NCBI GenBank assembly: GCA_022708585.1
Contig: JAKIYJ010000080.1
Location: 1-6,793, forward strand
Direction: 5' to 3'
DNA from: Bacteroidota bacterium
GTDB lineage: Bacteria; Bacteroidota; Bacteroidia; Bacteroidales; JAKIYJ01
Length of the DNA stretch: 6,793 bases
Position numbers and translations under genes: made by a program. Under the pieces are notes generated by a model, which did not search any database, was not told the DNA's origin, and worked only from the letters and a program-made list of their open reading frames with translations. Numbering within the stretch: the stretch's first letter is position 1; each line of letters begins with the position of its first letter. This document shows positions 1 to 6,290 of this stretch, piece by piece.

Positions 1-2
1 AA

Positions 3-1541
3 AGTGTAAGCCAGATTACAATTAATCAACCTCCATTATTAACTTATACATATTCCACTGTTGACTTGCTTTGTTTTGGCGACAGCGACGGTTCAATTAC
101 CATAAGTGCATCTGGAGGGACTCCTCCTTATAATTATTTATGGTCACCCAATGTTTCTACTTCATCCACTGCCTCTAACTTAACCGTAGGAAACTATCTG
201 GTAACTATTACAGATGCTAAAGGCTGTGATACTACTGCAAGTATAAATATTAATCAACCTCCACAACTTGTACTTTCAACCACAGGCAACTTTTATGCTT
301 GCATTAATGAATCAGTCACCTTTGGCGCTTCTGCAACAGGCGGCGTACCTCCTTACACTTTTAACTGGGATAATGGACTGGGAACTGGCACTTCATTTAA
401 TGTAACAGCATCTACTACTACCACTTATAATGTTACTGTAACTGATGCTAATAATTGCTCTGATGGACCTGTATCATTAACTATGACAGTTTACCCTGCT
501 TTATCTCTAACTGTTACAGCTAATCCTCCTGCTATATGTGATGGTGATCCTAATACCCTGATTGCCATAGGTACAGGTGGTAATGGTGGACCTTATACAT
601 ATACATGGGATAATGGCATTACAAGCAATTCAGGCACTGTAACTGTTTATCCACACACAACAACAACTTATTCAGTTACAGTAACTGATAATTGTACTAC
701 CCCGGTAACAAACTCTTCTGTTGTTGTTACAGTCTATCCTACTCCTGATGCAAATTTTACAGCAGATATATTCTCTGGATGCCAACCTTTAACTGTTAAT
801 TTTACTGATTTATCTACTCCAACTATATATTCGTGGTCATGGAATTTTGGAGATCCCACATCGGGTTTCAATAACACATCCAATCAACAAAATCCTACAC
901 ATATATTTAATGATCATGGGCTTTTCACTGTTTCTCTTTCAGTGACTACTTCTGATGGTTGCAAAGATTCATATATTTATTCCAATATGATAGAAGTTTA
1001 CCCTAAACCTGTGCCTGTTTTTTCAGCTGTTCCAAATCCAGGTTCTACTCTGAATTCTACAATTTACTTCTATGACCAGTCTTTATATACTTATTACTGG
1101 AATTGGAATTTTGGAGAACCTGTTTCTCCCAATAATACTGCTACTATACCATTACCTCTACATACATACTTGTCTGATGGAACATTTTTAGTTACTCTGG
1201 TCGCTATATCTGATAAAGGATGTATAGATTCAACAAGCAATAACATAACAATACTTCAAGATTTTATGTTCTGGGCTCCCAATGCTTTTACTCCTAATGG
1301 CAATGGGATAAATGATGTCTGGAGACCACAGGGGGTTAAAATTGATCCTGATGAATACGAATTATATATTTATGATAGATGGGGCAAGGAAATTTTCAGT
1401 ACAAGAGATATAAATCACGGATGGGATGGCACTTTAAATGGTAATCCCGTGCAAGAAGATGTGTATTCATGGATAATAAAGTTAAAGGAACTTAATGGTA
1501 AAAAACATATATATACTGGTCATATTACCTTATATAGATAA
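3..1541 (+). CDS. Large T9SS-exported surface protein, 3' part (SprB-like and PKD repeats, type B sorting domain)
   Basis: The frame is open from the left edge, so this is the C-terminal 512 residues of a longer protein; the TTG at 66 is only an internal Leu codon. In numbering from base 3, residues 1-12 end in INQPP, the end of an earlier repeat. Residues 22-87 form a complete SprB-like repeat (CFGDSDGSI, GGTPPYNYLW, GNYLVTITDAKGC, again closing with INQPP). Residues 91-246 are two PKD/Ig-like modules with PPYTFNWDNG and GPYTYTWDNG cores and TTTTY-VTVTD strands. Residues 247-417 are two PKD domains with WSWNFGD and WNWNFGE signatures. Residues 421-512 are the gliding-motility-type C-terminal domain (WAPNAFTPNGNGINDVW, YDRWGKEIF, GWDGTLNG, ending in ITLYR), the type B signal recognised by the type IX secretion system. 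The product is therefore inferred to be exported to the cell surface or medium, possibly as an adhesin. Low-complexity Thr/Ser/Asn/Gly content fits an extracellular stalk. Signal peptide, total length and ligand cannot be seen. Confidence 0.93.
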   Translation, partial: SVSQITINQPPLLTYTYSTVDLLCFGDSDGSITISASGGTPPYNYLWSPNVSTSSTASNLTVGNYLVTITDAKGCDTTASININQPPQLVLSTTGNFYACINESVTFGASATGGVPPYTFNWDNGLGTGTSFNVTASTTTTYNVTVTDANNCSDGPVSLTMTVYPALSLTVTANPPAICDGDPNTLIAIGTGGNGGPYTYTWDNGITSNSGTVTVYPHTTTTYSVTVTDNCTTPVTNSSVVVTVYPTPDANFTADIFSGCQPLTVNFTDLSTPTIYSWSWNFGDPTSGFNNTSNQQNPTHIFNDHGLFTVSLSVTTSDGCKDSYIYSNMIEVYPKPVPVFSAVPNPGSTLNSTIYFYDQSLYTYYWNWNFGEPVSPNNTATIPLPLHTYLSDGTFLVTLVAISDKGCIDSTSNNITILQDFMFWAPNAFTPNGNGINDVWRPQGVKIDPDEYELYIYDRWGKEIFSTRDINHGWDGTLNGNPVQEDVYSWIIKLKELNGKKHIYTGHITLYR

Positions 1542-1862
1542 ACAACAATATTTCAATTGCTTTTCGTGTTTTTACAATTACAGATGTCTAAATAACTGAA
1601 ATTATTTAAGTAAAAGCAAATATTATTGAATTCTTCTTTTTAGTTTTGAGATTCTTTTTCTCATTATAATTAGTGTCTGTCCATAAAGTCAAGAGTTTGT
1701 TTCAGAATGTTCGAGTTCGAGATTTAGATAGCCTGAAAATCAGGAGTGTACTAAAGTGTATGACTGATTTGAAGGCTAAAAATAACGATGAAATCGGACA
1801 TTATGGACAAACTCTAATTACGATTCTTTTTGAGTTTTTGCCTTATATTAATTGATAAACTT
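1542..1862. other. Intergenic region between two convergent genes
   Basis: This 321-bp gap separates the tails of the surface-protein gene and alaS. Its first 125 bases are very AT-rich, and I see no gene or strong stem followed by a T-run. The remainder is largely the MITE-like element at 1667-1820. A weak inverted repeat (AAACTC at 1809-1814 with GAGTTT at 1832-1837, followed by further T's on the + strand) is too short and too widely spaced to call as a terminator. An open frame of 60 codons starting with GTG at 1673 crosses the element and ends at 1855. It resembles no family I recognise, begins inside one inverted repeat and runs out through the other, so it is not called as a gene. Confidence 0.6.
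1667..1820. mobile_element. MITE-like element with 20-bp terminal inverted repeats
   Basis: The left end (1667-1686, TAATTAGTGTCTGTCCATAA) and the reverse complement of the right end (1801-1820) agree at 18 of 20 positions. The two mismatches correspond to the 10th and 13th bases of the right end. The element is 154 bp long if the outer TAATTA is included, or 144 bp (1672-1815) if AATT is a target duplication; the outer bases are palindromic, so the true boundary cannot be set. The interior is about 34% G+C by hand count, richer than the flanking spacer, and contains no recognisable transposase. This structure fits a miniature inverted-repeat transposable element, mobilised in trans by a full-length insertion sequence elsewhere, or an internally deleted insertion-sequence remnant. 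I cannot assign the insertion-sequence family. A chance inverted repeat of this quality is unlikely, but only one copy is visible. Confidence 0.6.
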
Positions 1863-4493
1863 TCAAGATGATTTTAGCAATATTTCGGTTATTATTTCTT
1901 TTGCCATAGAAAGTGCTTTAGTAATACCATCAGTTTTTTTACCTCCTGCAACAGCATAAAATTTTTGTCCTCCTCCTCCTCCATCGATTTCTTTTGCAAG
2001 TAATTTAACAATAACAGATGCATCAAGACCTTTATCTAAAACATCGTCTGACAACATAACCGACAGCATCGCCTTGTTTTCATAATTACTTGCGATTATC
2101 AATATAAAATTGTCGTATTTACTTCTAAAAGCATATAGTAAATCTTTAATTGTATCAGGCGGATAATCTAATTGTATTGTCAGAAAATTAGTTCTTTCAA
2201 TATTAATCATTTGATTGGCAAGAGTAGGAATTAAGGCAAGAGTTTTTTCTTTATTAAGTTCTTCAATTTTTTTATTTAATAAACTTATTTCTGAATTCAT
2301 TTGAGTGATGGCTTTAAGAATATCAGGAGGATTTTTCAGTAAAGTATAAATATTATTAAGAAGATCTAATTTTGCATTAACATAATCTTCTGCGGTTTTG
2401 CCAGTAACTGCTTCAATTCTACGTATTCCTGCTGCTATTGCAGATTCAGAAATAATCTTAAAATAACCAATTTGTCCAGTAGCTTTTACATGCAATCCGC
2501 CACAGAGTTCAATAGAATCATCGAATTTAATTACTCTAACCCTTTCAGAATATTTTTCACCAAACAAAGCCATTGCACCTATTGATTTTGCCTGTTCTAA
2601 TGGGACATCACGCAATTCTGTCAGAGGTATATTTTTACGAATTAGTTCATTAACAAGATTTTCAATTTTTATTATTTCTTCATATTTCAATTTTTGAAAA
2701 TGGGAAAAGTCAAATCTCAATTTATCACTTTCGACAAGCGAGCCTCTTTGTTCGATATGTTTGCCTAAAATTTGTCTTAAAGCATAATGCATCAAGTGAG
2801 TCGCAGTATGATTATTGGTAATTTTTTGTCTTCTTTCTATATCAACAACGGCTAAAAAATTAGCATCAGGTTTTTCGGGCAATATATCTGAAAAGTGTAT
2901 TGTAAGGTTATTTTCTTTTTTTGTGTCCATTATATAAGTAATGTTGCCTTTACTGTCAATAATATATCCAGTATCACCTACCTGTCCACCAGATTCGGCA
3001 TAAAAGGGAGTTTGGTCAAAAACCAGTTGATACATTTCCTTTCCCTTGAAATTAATTTTTCTATATTTGATAATTTTAACTTCCGATTGAGAAGTATCAT
3101 ATCCTACAAATTTAGAATCCTTATTTTCGGCTAATACAATCCAATCAAGTGTATTTATCTGTGCATCATCTCTGGAACGTTTTTTTTGTTCATTCATACA
3201 TTTTTCAAAACCATCCATATCAACATCTATTCCGGCTTCTTTTGCCATAAGTCTGGTTAAATCAACAGGGAAACCATAAGTATCGAAAAGTTCAAATGCA
3301 AAATTGCCATCAACTAATTTAATATTTTGATTTGTTTTTAAATAATTATCAAATTTTTGAATCCCAAAAGACAAAGTTTTCAGAAAAGATTGTTCTTCTT
3401 CAATAATAACTTTTTTAACCATTTCCTTTTGAGTTTCAAGTTCAGGGAAAATATTACAGTTTTGTTTTGACAACACATCAACAAGTTCAAACATAAAAGG
3501 TTCTTTTAAATCAAGAAAAGTATAAGCATATCTAATAGCCCTGCGTAATATTCTTCTTATGACATAACCTGCTTTATTATTAGAAGGCAATTGTCCGTCA
3601 GCAATAGAAAAAACTACAGCTCTTATATGGTCTGAAACAACTCTCATTGCAATATCAACATTAGGATCGTTTCCATATTCTTTCCCTGACAATTCAGAGA
3701 TTTTGCCAATCAGAGTCTGAAAGATATCAGTATCATAATTAGATTTTTTATCTTGCAAAACCATACAAAGTCGTTCAAGTCCCATACCAGTATCAACGTG
3801 TTTTTGGTTAAGATTTTGCAATTTCCCATTGTTCATTCTTTGGAACTCGATAAAAACAAGGTTCCAGATTTCAATTACAAGTGGGTGTCCTGCATTAACA
3901 AGTTTATAACCAGGTATTTTATTTTTATCTTCTTCATTTCTTAAATCTACATGAATTTCGGAACAAGGTCCACAGGGGCCGGTATCCCCCATTTCCCAGA
4001 AGTTATCTTTTTTTGAACCAGCAATAACTCTTTCAGGTGGCAAAAATTTTTCCCATAATTCTTTTGACAGTATATCAGCTGTTAAATGTTCTGTATCATC
4101 ACCGCCAAAATATGTTGCATAAATAATATTACTGTCAATACCATAAACATTAACAAGCAGTTCCCATGCCCATTCAATAGCTTCATTTTTAAAATAATCG
4201 CCAAAAGACCAGTTGCCAAGCATTTCAAACATAGTATGGTGATATGTATCGAGTCCCACCTCTTCAAGGTCGTTATGTTTTCCAGATACTCTAAGACATT
4301 TTTGGGTATTAGCCACCCTGGGAGCAAAAGGAGGAATATTACCCAAAAAAATATCTTTAAACTGGTTCATACCAGCATTAGTAAACATAAGAGTAGTATC
4401 ATTTTTTAAAACAATAGGAGCAGAAGGTACAATTTGATGCCCCTTATTTTTAAAAAAATCTAAAAATTTCTGCCTGATTTCAACTGATTTCAT
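1863..4493 (-). CDS. alaS: Alanyl-tRNA synthetase
   Basis: This cytoplasmic class II synthetase attaches alanine to tRNA-Ala and hydrolyses mischarged Ser- or Gly-tRNA-Ala. The 876 residues match the usual full length. The catalytic domain starts right after the N-terminus (TNAGMNQFK at 38-46, the motif 2 region RVSGKHNDLEEVG at 68-80, and motif 3 DTGMGLERL at 234-242). The tRNA-recognition helices follow, with RRILRRAIR at 313-321. The editing domain has AESGGQVGDTG (499-509) and a complete metal site: His562 and His566 in HTATH, and Cys664 and His668 in CGGLH. A coiled-coil linker lies around 720-755, then the C-Ala domain with its glycine run (838-842) and AVAGGKK. No frameshift or missing key residue is seen. 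The ATG at 4493 gives the expected N-terminus (VEIRQKFLDFFKNKGH). It has no Shine-Dalgarno sequence, only an AT-rich leader. The gene is divergent from the M23 peptidase gene and probably transcribed from the promoter near 4705-4735. Confidence 0.98.
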   Translation of the reverse strand: MKSVEIRQKFLDFFKNKGHQIVPSAPIVLKNDTTLMFTNAGMNQFKDIFLGNIPPFAPRVANTQKCLRVSGKHNDLEEVGLDTYHHTMFEMLGNWSFGDYFKNEAIEWAWELLVNVYGIDSNIIYATYFGGDDTEHLTADILSKELWEKFLPPERVIAGSKKDNFWEMGDTGPCGPCSEIHVDLRNEEDKNKIPGYKLVNAGHPLVIEIWNLVFIEFQRMNNGKLQNLNQKHVDTGMGLERLCMVLQDKKSNYDTDIFQTLIGKISELSGKEYGNDPNVDIAMRVVSDHIRAVVFSIADGQLPSNNKAGYVIRRILRRAIRYAYTFLDLKEPFMFELVDVLSKQNCNIFPELETQKEMVKKVIIEEEQSFLKTLSFGIQKFDNYLKTNQNIKLVDGNFAFELFDTYGFPVDLTRLMAKEAGIDVDMDGFEKCMNEQKKRSRDDAQINTLDWIVLAENKDSKFVGYDTSQSEVKIIKYRKINFKGKEMYQLVFDQTPFYAESGGQVGDTGYIIDSKGNITYIMDTKKENNLTIHFSDILPEKPDANFLAVVDIERRQKITNNHTATHLMHYALRQILGKHIEQRGSLVESDKLRFDFSHFQKLKYEEIIKIENLVNELIRKNIPLTELRDVPLEQAKSIGAMALFGEKYSERVRVIKFDDSIELCGGLHVKATGQIGYFKIISESAIAAGIRRIEAVTGKTAEDYVNAKLDLLNNIYTLLKNPPDILKAITQMNSEISLLNKKIEELNKEKTLALIPTLANQMINIERTNFLTIQLDYPPDTIKDLLYAFRSKYDNFILIIASNYENKAMLSVMLSDDVLDKGLDASVIVKLLAKEIDGGGGGQKFYAVAGGKKTDGITKALSMAKEIITEILLKSS

Positions 4494-4541
4494 AAGAAAA
4501 TTTTGTTGTTATTTAAAAGAATCTTAAAAAAAAAATTAAAT

Positions 4542-4568
4542 TTTTAATATTGAGTCCACTACGAAAAA
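4542..4568 (-). repeat. Leader repeat copy C, upstream of alaS
   Basis: Read on the minus strand, this 27-bp segment aligns with copy B at 4873-4899 on the plus strand at 24 of 28 columns, including two one-base gaps. The shared core is GTAGTGGACTCAATATTAAAA here against GAGTAGACTCAAGTATTAAAA in copy B. It ends 48 bases before the alaS ATG and so lies in the alaS leader in sense orientation. The core holds a short dyad (AGT-GG-ACT here, GAGT-AG-ACTC in copy B), too tight for a hairpin but possible for a protein-binding site. Function is unknown. Confidence 0.55.
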
Positions 4569-4620
4569 TTATTTTAACATTGAATTATTCAGGAGAGTAA
4601 AGTAAATTAACATAAAATAC

Positions 4621-4675
4621 AGACAAATTTTAATTACAATAAAATTTATAACCTTTTCGGAGTATATTCAATATT
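4621..4675 (+). repeat. Intergenic repeat copy A
   Basis: This 55-bp segment matches copy B (4841-4895) at about 45 of 56 aligned columns with two one-base gaps. Similarity continues more weakly on both sides: AGTAAATTAAC at 4601 resembles AATAAATTAAC at 4800, and TTTGCAAATTTA at 4701 resembles ATTGCAAATGTTA just before the M23 start. The arrangement suggests an old duplication of roughly 110-130 bp of upstream sequence, with about 20 extra bases in the later copy. Copy A is the most diverged in the core, with GTATATTC in place of GTAGACTC. Confidence 0.5.
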
Positions 4676-4700
4676 CAATACTAAATAAATCAAAAATAAG

Positions 4701-4731
4701 TTTGCAAATTTAGATTTTTTTATTAGTTTTG
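4701..4731 (+). promoter_or_regulatory. Predicted Bacteroidota-type promoter for the M23 peptidase gene
   Basis: TTTG at 4701-4704, 19 bases, then TAGTTTTG at 4724-4731. This is an exact match to the Bacteroidota housekeeping consensus TTTG / TAnnTTTG with accepted spacing. The start of transcription would fall near 4737-4739, giving a leader of about 190 nt. A weaker alternative nearer the gene is TTTG at 4875-4878, 21 bases, then TAATTTTT at 4900-4907, which lacks the final G. The sequence match is exact; promoter activity is inferred. Confidence 0.65.
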
Positions 4732-4735
4732 CAGA
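4705..4735 (-). promoter_or_regulatory. Predicted promoter for alaS, overlapping the M23 promoter
   Basis: On the minus strand, TAAATTTG (4712-4705) matches the -7 consensus TAnnTTTG exactly. Nineteen bases upstream lies TCTG (4735-4732), one base off the -33 TTTG. The start would be near 4698, with a leader of about 200 nt. The palindrome TTTGCAAA (4701-4708) supplies the -33 box of the plus-strand promoter and the end of the -7 box of this one. Confidence 0.5.
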
Positions 4736-4775
4736 ATGAACTTTTAAAGTATGGGTTCATTTTGAAAAGTCATTC
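4734..4775 (+). promoter_or_regulatory. Possible alternative stem-loops at the start of the M23 leader
   Basis: GAATGAACTTTT (4734-4745) can pair with AAAAGTCATTC (4765-4775) with one bulged base and a 19-nt loop. Alternatively AATGAAC (4735-4741) can pair perfectly with GTTCATT (4755-4761) around 13 nt. The two pairings are mutually exclusive because both use AATGAAC. The predicted start of transcription is only a few bases inside the left arm, so the full stem may not form in the RNA. There is no clean T-run directly after it, so it is not called a terminator. Confidence 0.3.
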
Positions 4776-4840
4776 TTATTTTAAATTATTTTTTGATAAA
4801 ATAAATTAACTGATTTCATAGACAAATTAATTAAAAATAT

Positions 4841-4899
4841 AGATAATTTTAATTATGATTTAATTTATAGACTTTTTGGAGTAGACTCAAGTATTAAAA
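4841..4899 (+). repeat. Leader repeat copy B, upstream of the M23 peptidase gene
   Basis: This copy is the best match to both others: about 80% identical to copy A over 55 bp, and 24 of 28 columns with minus-strand copy C over 4873-4899. The core GGAGTAGACTCAAGTATT contains the dyad GAGT-AG-ACTC. It ends 30 bases before the M23 ATG, in the same relative orientation as copy C to alaS. An imperfect promoter (TTTG at 4875, TAATTTTT at 4900) overlaps it, so the repeat could also mark a secondary promoter or operator. Confidence 0.55.
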
Positions 4900-4929
4900 T
4901 AATTTTTCAATAAAAAAATTGCAAATGTT

Positions 4930-5910
4930 ATGAAAAAGGAGAGGAAAAAAATCAGGTATCATTTTGACCCTAAATCACTTTCTTTTCAAAAGGTAAAAAT
5001 AACTTTTAAAGAAAAAATAAGTCATTTACTATACATTATATTATGCGGGATTGTTTTTGCGGCAGTAGTTATAGTATTTGCCTTTAATTTCATAGATTCT
5101 CCAAAAGAAAAAATGCTGGAAAGGGAAATAAGTCAGTATGAATTACAGTTTAAACTTTTGAATGCAAGGATAGAACAGCTCAATACGGTTTTGGAAGATA
5201 TACAAAACAGGGATGACAACATATACAGAGTAATATTTGAAGCAGAGCCAGTGCCATCAAGTGTTCGTGAGGCAGGAATTGGGGGTGCTGAAAGATATAA
5301 TTCTTTAAAAGGTTACGATAATTCGGAACTTATAATTGAAACCACAAAAAAAATAGATAAAATTGCAAGGCAATTATACGTACAGTCAAAATCATTGGAT
5401 GAAGTTTCAGAAATGGTTAAAAATAAATCTGCGATGCTATCAAGTATACCTGCCATTCAACCTATTTCAAAAAATAAGGCACAATTAGTTTCTGGTTATG
5501 GATATAGAATTCATCCCATATATAAAACATTACGGCTTCATACAGGTATTGATTTTACAGCAAAGCCGGGGACCCCTGTTTATGCTACTGGTGATGGGAA
5601 GGTAATTCAGCCAGAAAGTAAGCAAAGTGGTTATGGTATTGTAATAACAATAGATCATGGTTACGGTTATCAAAGTGTTTATGCACATTTAAGTAAAAGT
5701 GTAGTTAAGCCTGGTAAACAGGTTAAGCGTGGAGAATTAATTGGATATGTTGGAAATACGGGACTATCTGCAGGTCCACATTTACATTATGAAATAGTTA
5801 AAAATGGGAAAAAAATCAATCCTGTTCATTATTTTTACAATGATTTAACTCCGGAAGAATATCAAATAATGCTTAAAAAAGCTTCAAAAATTAATCAGTC
5901 TTTATCATAA
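4930..5910 (+). CDS. Membrane-anchored M23 family peptidoglycan endopeptidase
   Basis: The product is predicted to be a zinc metallopeptidase that cuts peptide cross-links of peptidoglycan in the periplasm. Residues 1-32 are a basic cytoplasmic tail and 33-54 a single membrane segment (LLYIILCGIVFAAVVIVFAF). A charged, helix-prone stretch (about 58-96) and a second helical part (about 130-170) look like the coiled coil common in such enzymes. The M23 (LytM) domain covers about 185-300. SGYGYRIHP at 188-196 is followed by the metal ligands His204 and Asp208 (HTGID), the active-site His253 (YAHL), and His284 and His286 (HLHYE). All key residues are present, so it should be active rather than a degenerate activator. 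The ATG at 4930 gives a normal basic N-terminus and has no Shine-Dalgarno sequence. The regulator gene follows after 32 bp, probably in the same transcript. The exact substrate bond cannot be told from the sequence. Confidence 0.94.
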   Translation: MKKERKKIRYHFDPKSLSFQKVKITFKEKISHLLYIILCGIVFAAVVIVFAFNFIDSPKEKMLEREISQYELQFKLLNARIEQLNTVLEDIQNRDDNIYRVIFEAEPVPSSVREAGIGGAERYNSLKGYDNSELIIETTKKIDKIARQLYVQSKSLDEVSEMVKNKSAMLSSIPAIQPISKNKAQLVSGYGYRIHPIYKTLRLHTGIDFTAKPGTPVYATGDGKVIQPESKQSGYGIVITIDHGYGYQSVYAHLSKSVVKPGKQVKRGELIGYVGNTGLSAGPHLHYEIVKNGKKINPVHYFYNDLTPEEYQIMLKKASKINQSLS

Positions 5911-5942
5911 TGTTATTTAAATATTATTATCAATTATAATAG

Positions 5943-6290
5943 ATGCAATTAGATTGTTTAAAGGAGGAAAAAATTTACTATACTATTGGTGAAGTCGCTG
6001 CTATGTTCAATGTAAAAACTTCATTAATAAGGTTTTGGGAAAATGAATTTGATATTATTAAACCACATCGTAATAAAAAGGGTAACAGACTTTTTACCAA
6101 ACAAGATGTAGATAATTTTCATACTATCTATCATCTTATTAAAGAACAAGGTTATACTATTCAGGGAGCTAAAGATAAGCTAAATGCAAACCGTTCAGTA
6201 ACTATGCAAAAATCGGATGTAATTATCAGCTTAAAAAAAATTAAGGATTTTTTATTAGAAATTAAAGATAATATTGGTAAAGAAAATTAA
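5943..6290 (+). CDS. Small MerR-family transcriptional regulator
   Basis: The 115 residues hold a MerR-type winged helix-turn-helix at about 11-82. YYTIGEVAAMFNVKTSLIRFWENEF is the recognition part (given as YYTIGEVAAMFN at 12-23, then TSLIRFWENEF), followed by the wing RNKKGNRLFTKQDV and the helix YHLIKEQGYTIQGAKDKL. A short lysine-rich helix (about 93-112) probably serves for dimer formation. There is no ligand-binding domain and only one cysteine (residue 5), so a metal-sensing role is not supported. Such short MerR-like proteins are common in Bacteroidota and mostly uncharacterised. The ATG at 5943 is chosen because the next Met (base 6003) would cut the helix-turn-helix. The gene lies 32 bp after the M23 gene with no promoter seen in the gap, so co-transcription is likely. 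Its stop overlaps that of hldD on the other strand. Target genes are unknown; the upstream divergent region is one candidate. Confidence 0.9.
   Translation: MQLDCLKEEKIYYTIGEVAAMFNVKTSLIRFWENEFDIIKPHRNKKGNRLFTKQDVDNFHTIYHLIKEQGYTIQGAKDKLNANRSVTMQKSDVIISLKKIKDFLLEIKDNIGKEN

Larger units (their letters stand above)
4494..4929. other. Divergent regulatory region between alaS and the M23 peptidase gene
   Basis: This 436-bp spacer has no gene and is very AT-rich. It contains overlapping divergent promoters near its middle (4701-4735), three copies of a diverged repeat (4542-4568 on -, 4621-4675 on +, 4841-4899 on +), and a possible stem-loop at the start of the predicted M23 transcript (4734-4775). 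The predicted leaders are long on both sides: about 200 nt before alaS and about 190 nt before the M23 gene. No T-box-like or other known riboswitch could be recognised by eye. Confidence 0.75.

Noticed and set aside
66..68. TTG at 66 as the start of the surface-protein gene
   Set aside because: The same frame is open to the left edge and encodes the recognisable end of another repeat (INQPP), so the TTG is an internal codon.
1809..1837. AAACTC...GAGTTT inverted repeat as a terminator between the convergent genes
   Set aside because: Only six AT-rich base pairs around a 17-nt loop, partly inside the MITE-like element; too weak to support termination.
1673..1855. 60-codon open frame starting at GTG
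   Set aside because: It starts inside one inverted repeat of the MITE-like element, reads out through the other, has no recognisable family similarity and no ribosome-binding signal. More likely chance or a remnant.
2895..4409. Open frames opposite or out of frame within alaS (2895-3134, 3753-3944, 4086-4409 on +; 4082-4327 on -)
   Set aside because: All lie within the intact alaS coding frame, show no domain signatures and are shadows of that gene.
4494..4700. T-box or other tRNA-sensing riboswitch in the alaS leader
   Set aside because: No specifier stem, T-box antiterminator motif or terminator could be recognised, and T-boxes are characteristic of Firmicutes rather than Bacteroidota.
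5962..5967. Perfect AGGAGG Shine-Dalgarno sequence just inside the MerR-like gene
   Set aside because: No ATG, GTG or TTG follows at a usable distance (only ATT at 5973), Bacteroidota seldom depend on Shine-Dalgarno pairing, and the bases simply encode Lys-Glu-Glu. The ATG at 5943 stays the best start.
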